Source: Lachnospiraceae bacterium (GTDB taxonomy: Bacteria; Bacillota; Clostridia; Lachnospirales; Lachnospiraceae). Taken from it: a stretch of DNA of 39,667 bases. The DNA lies in assembly GCA_024685315.1 (NCBI GenBank), contig JAIKVW010000008.1, positions 1-39,667 on the forward strand, given 5' to 3'. This document shows positions 32,297 to 39,667 of the stretch, in pieces (position 1 is the first letter of the stretch; every line of letters starts with the position of its first letter). The position numbers and the translations under genes are program-made. The notes beneath the pieces were generated by a model. It saw only the letters and a list, made by a program, of their open reading frames with translations, had not been told where the DNA came from and did not search any database.

Positions 32297-33374
32297 CTGA
32301 ATTAACAAGGCTCTCAAACAAATCCTGATATTCAGAAAGGTGAATTAAAGTTTTACTACCTACTGAATTAACAAGGCTCTCAAACTATCTCGCCATTCGC
32401 CATCGCTTCGCGGAAGTTTTACTACCTACTGAATTAACAAGGCTCTCAAACAACGGCGCTGTTCACTGGCACAGTCACGGTGTTTTACTACCTACTGAAT
32501 TAACAAGGCTCTCAAACTATAGCGGTGATCGGCACGTCCGCTGTCAGTTTTACTACCTACTGAATTAACAAGGCTCTCAAACCAGATATCCCAGATCCTG
32601 GATAACGGTATAGTTTTACTACCTACTGAATTAACAAGGCTCTCAAACCTACGCGAGGAGCGGAGGGCTGTGTGAACTGTTTTACTACCTACTGAATTAA
32701 CAAGGCTCTCAAACCATCGTTGTAAGGATTCCGCACAAGGCAGAGTTTTACTACCTACTGAATTAACAAGGCTCTCAAACGGCCGGCACGCTGGTAAGAA
32801 TTATCCGGCAGTTTTACTACCTACTGAATTAACAAGGCTCTCAAACCGTTCATCGAGCGCCAGCACTCCGTAACGGGTTTTACTACCTACTGAATTAACA
32901 AGGCTCTCAAACATAGCGGTGATCGGCACGTCCGCTGTCATGGTTTTACTACCTACTGAATTAACAAGGCTCTCAAACTGGTGCTACCTTAACCCGGAAT
33001 ACGCTAATGTTTTACTACCTACTGAATTAACAAGGCTCTCAAACAGCGGCGACGGCCGGGGCCTGCGTCTGCTTGTTTTACTACCTACTGAATTAACAAG
33101 GCTCTCAAACGGTGAAGACAGCGGAAGCATAGTGTATTTGGTTTTACTACCTACTGAATTAACAAGGCTCTCAAACTATATTGTTGCGAATAATACAGGG
33201 CTAAAAGTTTTACTACCTACTGAATTAACAAGGCTCTCAAACCTATATCCAGCTTGATTATTACCCATAAAAGTTTTACTACCTACTGAATTAACAAGGC
33301 TCTCAAACAGTCGTGCCTCAGGTGGTGCGTCGCGAATGGTTTTACTACCTACTGAATTAACAAGGCTCTCAAAC
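32297..33374 (-). CRISPR. Type II-A CRISPR array, 16 full repeats plus a degenerate one, 16 spacers
   Basis: Sixteen 36-base repeats, identical by eye, start at 32350, 32416, 32482, 32547, 32613, 32679, 32745, 32811, 32877, 32943, 33009, 33075, 33141, 33207, 33273 and 33339. Read on the minus strand the repeat begins GTTTGAGAGCCTTG and ends GTAGTAAAAC, the usual II-A form. Spacers are 30 bases except one of 29 (32518-32546). The last repeat is reduced to 23 matching bases (32297-32319), which marks the leader-distal end, so transcription is on the minus strand, away from csn2. The seventh and thirteenth spacers from the leader share a 28-base core. Repeat plus spacer is 66 bases, so long false reading frames cross the array. 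Confidence 0.99.
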
Positions 33375-33400
33375 CTCAAAATCTAAGGCTCTCGCTGAGC
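33375..33400 (-). promoter_or_regulatory. Very short CRISPR leader next to csn2
   Basis: Only 26 bases separate the csn2 stop from the first repeat. On the minus strand the leader ends with GATTTTGAG just before GTTTGAG, close to the ATTTGAG leader-anchoring sequence used by type II-A integrases. No promoter fits in this gap. Confidence 0.6.
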
Positions 33401-34096
33401 TTAACGCGTTGCTTGCGCAGCTAATTCAATAACACACAAATCTTTATCTACTATATGCATGGCCTCTACGGGCAAGCCTTTGATAAAATGATTGTCAAGC
33501 AAAACCAGCTGAATCTTTTCGTATCTGCAAAATTCAAAGAGATTATATAATTCTTCCTCCTCCAGATATTGTTTTATTCCAACAAAGATTATTATATCAA
33601 TGTTGAGAATTTTATGTACAGTCCTTAGATAATCTATCAATCCATCGAGTAATGAATCCGATTCGCTTTCAATCCGAAGATTTGCAAGCTTAAATAAAGC
33701 GGTAATATCATAATCAAAATCAAATGTAAGATTATATGGACTTTTTTCAATTGTTTTATACAGAAATTTTAATTCTGTCGATTTTACCTCCTCAAAAGAC
33801 CGCTCGAATGCAGAATCTTCGAAAATAACCTCCCTTAACTCCTGATATAATTTAGCTAAAATCCTTTTTTCATTACAATCAATTGAAAAAGGAGTGAAAA
33901 TTGCCTTTGCATACTGAGAAAATTTGCATTCTCCTTTTTCATTTGCAAGTTTTATTGCTCCTGTGAGACCTTGCTGAACATTCCATAATTCCCGAAGCAT
34001 ATTTGAGTATAACTTGGGCGATTCTACGACTATATTTTCTACTTGATTTTCTATAAGCTCTATTTCTAAGCCCAGTTCTTTATATATTAATCTCAT
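33401..34096 (-). CDS. csn2: CRISPR adaptation protein Csn2 (type II-A)
   Basis: A 231-residue Csn2, the type II-A marker. It forms a calcium-bound ring that slides on DNA ends and joins Cas1-Cas2 and Cas9 during spacer capture. Visible Csn2 character: N-terminal [14 protein letters not shown], the central acidic, AT-rich-coded helical arms, and the C-terminal [38 protein letters not shown] segment, which matches the family's conserved ATPase-like fold without a P-loop. Length is usual for the shorter Csn2 group (about 220 residues). Its ATG overlaps the cas2 stop by four bases (ATGA). Its 3' end sits directly against the array and may contain the working leader. Confidence 0.93.
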   Translation of the reverse strand: MRLIYKELGLEIELIENQVENIVVESPKLYSNMLRELWNVQQGLTGAIKLANEKGECKFSQYAKAIFTPFSIDCNEKRILAKLYQELREVIFEDSAFERSFEEVKSTELKFLYKTIEKSPYNLTFDFDYDITALFKLANLRIESESDSLLDGLIDYLRTVHKILNIDIIIFVGIKQYLEEEELYNLFEFCRYEKIQLVLLDNHFIKGLPVEAMHIVDKDLCVIELAAQATR

Positions 34097-34413
34097 AAAA
34101 CCACGATCCTCTCATCACTATCCAGGATCTCTGTTTTATTTTCACCGACCAGAAACTCTACCTTCTGATACTGCTTTTCAGTTACACGAAGAACCTGTAC
34201 CAACCCTTCTGAAGGCTTGTTTTTCCTCAAATTATCTACAACAGAATCTGCCGCTCCCTGGTTTGAAACCAGCTTTACATAAACCGACTCCTGTGCCATA
34301 AGGAAGCCACTTTTTATAAGATATTTCCTGAACTGTCTGTAATCGCGCCGATTCTCCATAGAAAGTACCGGCAAATCAAAAAACACTATCAACCGCATAT
34401 ACCTATAATTCAT
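34093..34413 (-). CDS. cas2: CRISPR adaptation protein Cas2
   Basis: A 106-residue Cas2, the small ferredoxin-fold dimer that bridges two Cas1 dimers in the spacer integrase. It begins [15 protein letters not shown], the type II-A Cas2 start, with the conserved Asp14, and ends with [15 protein letters not shown]...DSDERIVVL, also typical. An internal ATG at residue 6 exists, but the MNYRYMR start matches type II-A relatives. It overlaps cas1 by 11 bases and csn2 by 4. Confidence 0.95.
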   Translation of the reverse strand: MNYRYMRLIVFFDLPVLSMENRRDYRQFRKYLIKSGFLMAQESVYVKLVSNQGAADSVVDNLRKNKPSEGLVQVLRVTEKQYQKVEFLVGENKTEILDSDERIVVL

Positions 34414-35278
34414 ATTTATAAAATTTGATCAACGAGACGTCACTCTCCGTTAATGCATCAAAAACACTTTTGCAATAAATCTTAATTGCATTTGGAAGAT
34501 ATTCTGAACGCCCTCCGATTCTTATCTCCGACTGTAATATTTGCAGTATCTCCATCTTTTCATCATGCTCAAATTTCTCAGGATTCATTTTAATCACTTT
34601 TGCATCTACTAGGGGCCTGAAGGGTTCCATGAGATCCGATGCAAGATTATACGGGTTAAACATATTATCATGGAAAAGTCCAAGTTGTGTTAAATATCCA
34701 TTAGAGCTTATTTCCCTGTTGAATGATGAAACTAGAAGGCTATACCCATAATTAAGGGCAGCATTTTTGCTGTTCTCAGCGGTTCTGGTAAAATTCATAC
34801 CAAATAGTGCATTAAAATACACTTTAGCTGCATGACCTTCGCGATTTGTGGCATCTCCTATTTCAATATTCTGTATATAGCTTTCGAGCAAATTAGCTTC
34901 TGCACAATGGCCGGTACACGCAAGCAGTTCCTTCTGTTTTCTTATTTTCTCAGCCACAATTTCCGTCCATACCAGAGCCTTAATATTAGAATCCCAGACG
35001 ATTTGGCTCCTTACCTTTGCGCTACTGTCATGAGAACCATAATATGGTATTAGCTCAGAAGAAGGATTTCTTTTTTCATCGCAGAATATAACCTTTACTT
35101 TCTTTTTGGTTAATTCAGCGAGTAAAGCCGCTGTCAAAGAAACAGCTGTTGTCTCTATAATAACAATTCCAATTTCGCTTAAGTGTATTTTTGTTGTAGT
35201 TTCACCTCTTACTATCATATATCCGGACTGATAATCCAATTTTGCACTCTTAGAAATAACAACCGTTCTCCAACTCAT
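34403..35278 (-). CDS. cas1: CRISPR integrase Cas1 (type II)
   Basis: A 291-residue Cas1, the metal-dependent integrase that inserts new spacers at the leader end. Expected metal ligands are E147 ([12 protein letters not shown]), H203 ([14 protein letters not shown]) and E218 ([11 protein letters not shown]). The start [24 protein letters not shown] is a standard type II Cas1 beginning, and length is usual for the subtype. Its ATG overlaps the cas9 stop (ATGA), and its end overlaps cas2, so cas9-cas1-cas2-csn2 form one transcript with coupled translation. Confidence 0.97.
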   Translation of the reverse strand: MSWRTVVISKSAKLDYQSGYMIVRGETTTKIHLSEIGIVIIETTAVSLTAALLAELTKKKVKVIFCDEKRNPSSELIPYYGSHDSSAKVRSQIVWDSNIKALVWTEIVAEKIRKQKELLACTGHCAEANLLESYIQNIEIGDATNREGHAAKVYFNALFGMNFTRTAENSKNAALNYGYSLLVSSFNREISSNGYLTQLGLFHDNMFNPYNLASDLMEPFRPLVDAKVIKMNPEKFEHDEKMEILQILQSEIRIGGRSEYLPNAIKIYCKSVFDALTESDVSLIKFYKYEL

Positions 35279-38200
35279 ACTGTATTTAAATCAACTTTAT
35301 TTTCGAATATTCCGGTTACTGACTGATTAATTATTTCCATCTTCACATTCTTATCCAGTTTCTTACTAACTCGCATTAGGCCAGCATTTTCTGACAAACC
35401 CATAACTCTCATATCTGATTGAGTTTTTCCGATTTGCGAAAGAGTTAAAATCTGAAGTAACGCAGTGCCTTGCTTTTCTATCGTAAATTCTTCAAATTCA
35501 TTTTTGAGTCGAATCAATGTTTCGACATTAAAATTAGGCCTCTTAGAAAAAACGGAGTTTGCATATTTATCTATCAGTACTTCATACAATTCACTATTCT
35601 TCTCACTCGTAATAACATCATCAAAATAGCCTTTCCCCAAGCCAACTTCAATTTTTCGTATGTAGAAAATCCATTTCTCAGGCAAGCATAGTGATACCGC
35701 ATTATTTAAAATCAACCTACTCTCTGACTTAGCCGACAGATAGAATAGATAACCATCCCTTTTTATTAATGTCTGTTTCCTGATTTTCCTAATTATTATT
35801 GATGGTTCCTTAAGGCCCAACTGTTCTTTGCAATATTGCTCAAGTGCACTCTTGTCTTCCAAGCGTTCTGTGAGATATACCGGAACTGCCTCTATGCTAC
35901 GTTCTCTCTCCTTTTTCTTGCTCTTATCCTTGTTATATTCTACAAGGAAAAAATATGATACCGAAACATTCTTAAATCCCCCATACTTCTGCACATTTTG
36001 AAGCCGCTCATTTGATGATTTTAAAGGAATATAAACCCCAGGTTTAGCTTTAACGGCCGGGCAGAGTGTCTCCTCAGAAATTTTGCCATGGGTTTCAAAA
36101 GTCATTCTGGTTAGCAACGGAGAGTTCTTGGCAAGAGTTTTCTTTACGGTAGATATCGTTCCTGCGGGTCCGTCATCTACTGAAGCTATCCATGCTTTTT
36201 CATTACCCCTTATCACATCCCAGTCGAACATCCTGCTTAAATGATAATTATTCTTTTCCGGATCCCGCCTATAATCATAAGAAATGAAATGCCTTGGATC
36301 CTGAGTGAACTTTACATGATATACGTTTCCAACAACAATATTAAGATATGCATCGTGTGCATGATGAAATTCGTTTACCAAACGACTTTTGGGAATGTTT
36401 CTCTCGTGTCGGAATTCCGAAACATTTGATGCCTTCACATAAACTACGGTACTGTCAGGCAATAATCCCTTTAAAAGATCTGTTATTCCTTTTGTTCCCT
36501 GTCCTGTTTCAACTAATTGTCTGGCAATAAACCCTGCCATCTGATTGTCGGTAAACGGCATATTGCATGTCAGCCTGGAATATTTCTCTTCATTTATCAA
36601 TCCGCAAGTACGGAGTCTCTTCCAGAGATTTTTACAATTCCTGTGGATATCTGCATCCAGAGGATATTTGTCTTTTTTGGTACTGTTTTTTCTCTTATCA
36701 ACCAGAACCATATTATTATCCAGATTGTCGTCTTTTACAAAATGTCTTGGATATATATGATCAATGTCATATATGTTATCGTTAAAGAGATTGTCTAAAT
36801 CAATATCTTCACCGGTATACATGTCCTTTCCCATCTGGGTGAGGTAGAGATACATCTTTTTGCTGCGAATTTTGCCTGAGCTATCAGCAGATTCAATTAT
36901 TTTTGACCAGTCATGAGATTCATCTTTAACATTTTTATATAAATCAAGAAATCTGTTTTTCCTTGAAACAGTCCTTTGCGGTTTGTCTTGGTGACTGCGG
37001 GTCATCTCTACAAATACACGAGCAGGAGGATTCCCAATTACTTGACTAATCTCTTTTATCACCAGCAGAGTCTGCCAGATCATCCTTTTTACCGGAGCAG
37101 AAAAATAATACTCATCTAGATCACTTGCCTCAAATTCTTGAAGAGTCTTCATAATCACATTTTGCTTTTCCTTCAAAGAAATGTTATATGTATACTCATT
37201 ACTATTGATCAGCTCCATCATATTAAGGTTGCTGTCCCACATAGCTTGAATTAGAGGTTTAATCTCGCCGTCTTCTTTACTGCATCCAGGAAGCTCAAGA
37301 AATTCTTTTGACAGTCTTCCCCAATCGTTAAATTTAAAGGAACATATCCTCTTTATCTGATCATTCGTTAATATCTTTCCATATTCTTCCTCTAATCTTT
37401 CTCTGAGAAACTTCTTAGATGTGCCATAAATGGTACATAACGAGATAATATTTTCAACACGTTCTTTAGTACTGTCTTCTCTCATCTTTTCCCCGAACAC
37501 AGCACTGAACTTCCCATAAGACGATAAATAATTATTAAGAGCAATATCCACTCCAGATAATTGTTCTTCTGATTTTATAATATCCCTGCCCTGAAGATAT
37601 TTTATAAGGGCCCTTTTTGTTACGCGTTTTCCTGAAAGATAAAGCTCATTATATATCTGCTGTTTCAATTCAGGACTTATTCTTTCTCCGTCTATTTTAA
37701 GATTATTTATTTCATTTAAAACGCAGTACTTTTCATAGAGAAGAGAGTCTTTTGGCAAAACCTTCTCTCCGCTGATGTAAGTGCAATCCCTAATAAGCCT
37801 CTTAATAAAGGCATCCTGTGTTTTTCCTATGTCAATTTTGCTCTCAATATTCCAGGGGTATACTTCTCCTCCTTCTTTTCGCACAACCCATCCATTTCCA
37901 CCATTTTTCGCACTATTTATGGAAACAGGACCTACATAGTATGGAATCTGAAATGCAAACAATTTACATATTCTCTCTGAAACACTGAGTCCACTATCAT
38001 CTTTTTCCTTCAAAAAAGGAAGATTCTTCTCAGCATTCTTAAGAATTGCTTTCATTTCACTCAAATGAATCTGATTCGGAATAATACCATTTTGATTAGT
38101 AAGCTGTTTAGGCATAAATGATTCATTGCTAATCCTGGCGAGAATCTCTTGAATTAGCGGATCCTCATGCTCTCGCGCAATGTCAGACAGAACCTTTTTT

Positions 38201-39363
38201 ACATTCTTGTAAAAGTCTTCCTTTGTACGCCCTTTTAAGCTCCTGCGCTGCTTTTTATTTGAATTGACAGAGTTTACGTATGCACTGTATGATCCGGAAT
38301 CTTCGCTTCTTAATAATTTGTCATAAGTATCTTTATCTGCATATTGTTTCAATATGCTCTTTAAATTCGCTAAATCTTTTTTATGAATTTCGTATGCTTC
38401 TACTCTTGCACTTGAAAGATATTTATTACCACCAAGGATCTCTGAAAGCTGTCCAGCATCGCATAAGCGTTTCATGCTTTCAATTAATCCAAATTTTTCC
38501 TCCCCTATAAGCGAGATGATCTCGCCTTCCTTATCCTCATAGGAAGAATCCATAAAAGAAAAATCTATTTTGCTTTCATATTGCGTCTCTTCATCCGCAA
38601 AAATTTTGTCAGTATCTGTTTTTAAACCACAAATTGACCGCACTAACTCTGCCTTCTTTTTCTCGGATCTATCTATCTCAAGAAGGCTAAGAATTTTTTC
38701 AACTTTTTGAGTTCTGGAGTATGCCCTTGAACTCAGGATTGTTTCAAGCTCACTTGAATTAATGTTTTCGGGAAAGGTCATTCCTAAAACTTCAGAAGCT
38801 GAGAAAACAAAATCCTCATATGCCTCACTGACAGATAGAGTATCGTCTGTAGAACTTAATCCAGCAGCAAGAAAGTGGCCCCTATGCTTAAACATATTAA
38901 GGAGAGCAAGATATAACAATCTTGCATAGCGATCATTTACTTCGACTTGATCTTTAATAAGAGCATCCCTAAGATGAAAAATGGTAGGAAATTCATGATA
39001 GTACTCCTTGTCATCATAGTCCTTGTCATTAAAGATACCATTTGGAGTCCTCACAGGCTCATCTTTATCTTCTAAATGATATTTACTATTCTCAAGGCGT
39101 TGATAAAAATCAGGATCTGTTTTTGATATTTCATCTGCAAAATATGATTTCAGTATTCCAATACGAACTACTTCTCTTTGGCGTCTTCTTCTGCTGATAC
39201 GATGCGTACGGCGATCGGCCGCTGTAGATGCCTCTTCGAATTCTCTTATGCCCCAAAGATCCTTACCCTTGGCTCTCAATAGATGATATTCAGGATCTGT
39301 TACGGCCCATCCTACTGAATTTGTACCCATATCTAATCCAAGATAATAAGTTTTTTTCTCCAT
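35275..39363 (-). CDS. cas9: CRISPR effector nuclease Cas9 (type II-A)
   Basis: A 1362-residue Cas9, near the size of S. pyogenes Cas9. RuvC-I is at the N-terminus (YYLGLDMGTNSVGWAV, D11), then the Arg-rich bridge helix (about 51-75, RRTHRISRRRR). A large REC lobe follows, then RuvC-II with E786 (VFVEMTR), HNH with catalytic H869 (YDIDHIYPRHFVKDDNL), and RuvC-III with H1001 and D1004 (FHHAHDAYLNIVVG). The last ~300 residues are the PAM-interacting region. All nuclease residues are present, so the enzyme should cut double-stranded DNA guided by crRNA:tracrRNA. PAM preference cannot be read from sequence. A GAGGA site lies 10 bases before the ATG. Codon use is AT-rich compared with the rest of the window. 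Confidence 0.98.
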   Translation of the reverse strand: MEKKTYYLGLDMGTNSVGWAVTDPEYHLLRAKGKDLWGIREFEEASTAADRRTHRISRRRRQREVVRIGILKSYFADEISKTDPDFYQRLENSKYHLEDKDEPVRTPNGIFNDKDYDDKEYYHEFPTIFHLRDALIKDQVEVNDRYARLLYLALLNMFKHRGHFLAAGLSSTDDTLSVSEAYEDFVFSASEVLGMTFPENINSSELETILSSRAYSRTQKVEKILSLLEIDRSEKKKAELVRSICGLKTDTDKIFADEETQYESKIDFSFMDSSYEDKEGEIISLIGEEKFGLIESMKRLCDAGQLSEILGGNKYLSSARVEAYEIHKKDLANLKSILKQYADKDTYDKLLRSEDSGSYSAYVNSVNSNKKQRRSLKGRTKEDFYKNVKKVLSDIAREHEDPLIQEILARISNESFMPKQLTNQNGIIPNQIHLSEMKAILKNAEKNLPFLKEKDDSGLSVSERICKLFAFQIPYYVGPVSINSAKNGGNGWVVRKEGGEVYPWNIESKIDIGKTQDAFIKRLIRDCTYISGEKVLPKDSLLYEKYCVLNEINNLKIDGERISPELKQQIYNELYLSGKRVTKRALIKYLQGRDIIKSEEQLSGVDIALNNYLSSYGKFSAVFGEKMREDSTKERVENIISLCTIYGTSKKFLRERLEEEYGKILTNDQIKRICSFKFNDWGRLSKEFLELPGCSKEDGEIKPLIQAMWDSNLNMMELINSNEYTYNISLKEKQNVIMKTLQEFEASDLDEYYFSAPVKRMIWQTLLVIKEISQVIGNPPARVFVEMTRSHQDKPQRTVSRKNRFLDLYKNVKDESHDWSKIIESADSSGKIRSKKMYLYLTQMGKDMYTGEDIDLDNLFNDNIYDIDHIYPRHFVKDDNLDNNMVLVDKRKNSTKKDKYPLDADIHRNCKNLWKRLRTCGLINEEKYSRLTCNMPFTDNQMAGFIARQLVETGQGTKGITDLLKGLLPDSTVVYVKASNVSEFRHERNIPKSRLVNEFHHAHDAYLNIVVGNVYHVKFTQDPRHFISYDYRRDPEKNNYHLSRMFDWDVIRGNEKAWIASVDDGPAGTISTVKKTLAKNSPLLTRMTFETHGKISEETLCPAVKAKPGVYIPLKSSNERLQNVQKYGGFKNVSVSYFFLVEYNKDKSKKKERERSIEAVPVYLTERLEDKSALEQYCKEQLGLKEPSIIIRKIRKQTLIKRDGYLFYLSAKSESRLILNNAVSLCLPEKWIFYIRKIEVGLGKGYFDDVITSEKNSELYEVLIDKYANSVFSKRPNFNVETLIRLKNEFEEFTIEKQGTALLQILTLSQIGKTQSDMRVMGLSENAGLMRVSKKLDKNVKMEIINQSVTGIFENKVDLNTV

Positions 39364-39385
39364 ACTTTCATCGTCCTCTTAATTA

Positions 39386-39414
39386 TTGACACCTTATTAA
39401 ATCACTGATATACT
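39386..39414 (+). promoter_or_regulatory. Consensus promoter for tracrRNA
   Basis: TTGACA (39386-39391), exactly 17 bases, TATACT (39409-39414). The expected start near 39420-39421 falls at the first base of the anti-repeat. Confidence 0.85.
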
Positions 39415-39419
39415 TAATG

Positions 39420-39518
39420 AGAATTAACAAGGCGAGTGCAAATAAGGTTAATCCGGAATCGCCGCTTTGCGGTCTGCATTGTGCAGTTTTTAAGACTTAC
39501 TGAAAAGTGAGTCTTTTT
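39420..39518 (+). ncRNA. tracrRNA
   Basis: GAATTAACAAGGC (39421-39433) is perfectly complementary to the minus-strand repeat; after a GAGUG bulge, CAAAT pairs with the repeat's 5' GTTTG. Then come the Cas9-binding nexus CAAATAAGGTTAATCCGG (39439-39456), comparable to AAATAAGGCTAGTCCG of S. pyogenes, and hairpins CCGC-TTT-GCGG (39462-39472) and CTGCA-TTG-TGCAG (39474-39486). A 10-bp terminator stem with loop GAAA follows (39492-39515), then T5. RNA length is about 99 bases, transcribed away from cas9. Confidence 0.92.
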
Positions 39519-39667
39519 AATTTTTACCTGTTTTATACATACCTTATGAGTATGCTATTTATGATTATAATTGTACTATGATGCATACATTATTTCAACT
39601 TTACCTTGTCGCACCATTTCGACATTGTTAGGCAATAAAAACATGCTTCCGACTGTTTTATCAATTA
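39519..39667. other. AT-rich non-coding end of the window
   Basis: Beyond the tracrRNA terminator and the putative cas9 promoter I see no gene, repeat or RNA in this stretch. Confidence 0.5.
39570..39598 (-). promoter_or_regulatory. Likely promoter of the cas9 operon
   Basis: On the minus strand TTGAAA (39593-39598), 17 bases, TACAAT (39570-39575). Transcription from here would cross the tracrRNA gene in antisense before reaching cas9, giving a leader of about 200 bases. No better promoter is seen between tracrRNA and cas9. Confidence 0.5.

Noticed and set aside
32919-33257. 112-residue reading frame across the CRISPR array with repeated LLPTELTRLSN
   Set aside because: It is produced by the repeat: repeat plus spacer is 66 bases, a multiple of three, so one frame stays open. 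The opposite-strand frames with FESLVNS at 33176-33379 and 32085-32321 have the same cause.
32320-33338. Spacers matching other parts of this window (self-targeting)
   Set aside because: I saw no match while reading, but I could not do an exhaustive comparison by eye.

Overview
The window looks like a chromosomal segment of an anaerobic Clostridia-type Firmicute. Gut or rumen Lachnospiraceae or Anaerovoracaceae relatives are the best guess. Reasons: a glutaconyl-CoA decarboxylase-type carboxyltransferase, a potC-potD fusion, a minimal sufC plus sufB-like pair, a type II-A CRISPR-Cas system, Gram-positive-style lipoproteins and BspA-type surface leucine-rich repeats, with strong AGGAGG ribosome sites and TTGACA/TATAAT-like promoters. 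I cannot name the species.

Layout. 1-1092: two tandem short-chain dehydrogenases (the second cut by the window edge), then tRNA-Lys(CTT). 1382-3098: a zinc-ribbon membrane protein and a PrsW-family intramembrane protease. 3181-9249 (minus): a tightly packed run rpoN, rsmA/ksgA, potA, potB, potCD in which most junctions overlap or abut. 9439-11814 (plus): divergent sufC, sufB-like and yfbR behind a promoter with a dyad at the expected start site. 11871-17777 (minus): a four-gene run made of a secreted BspA-LRR/class 3 lipase protein, a 7TM sensor that has lost its ATPase domain, a PAS histidine kinase and a LuxR-type response regulator. 18000-21882 (plus, divergent): two membrane proteins and two lipoproteins, one with YD repeats. 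22102-25668: a large STAND NTPase with TPR repeats. 25741-29422 (minus): biotin carrier, GcdA-type carboxyltransferase and OadA/5S-type carboxyltransferase, resembling a soluble transcarboxylase. 29605-32037 (minus): rarA and an ATP-grasp protein.

32297-39667 is a complete type II-A CRISPR-Cas locus. It has cas9, cas1, cas2 and csn2 on the minus strand, a 16-spacer array directly behind csn2, and a divergent tracrRNA upstream of cas9 with a near-consensus promoter, nexus and terminator. cas genes are visibly more AT-rich than the rest of the window, which suggests acquisition by transfer. Two spacers share a 28-nt core but are offset by one base, so the same target was sampled twice.

The most unusual items are the slipped duplicate spacers, the 26-bp csn2-to-repeat gap, the predicted cas9 leader that runs antisense across the tracrRNA gene, the GcdA/biotin/5S module without a sodium-pump subunit, the lipase plus split sensor-kinase operon, and the STAND-TPR protein with recently duplicated repeat modules. 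All functional statements rest on reading motifs by eye; no database search was run.
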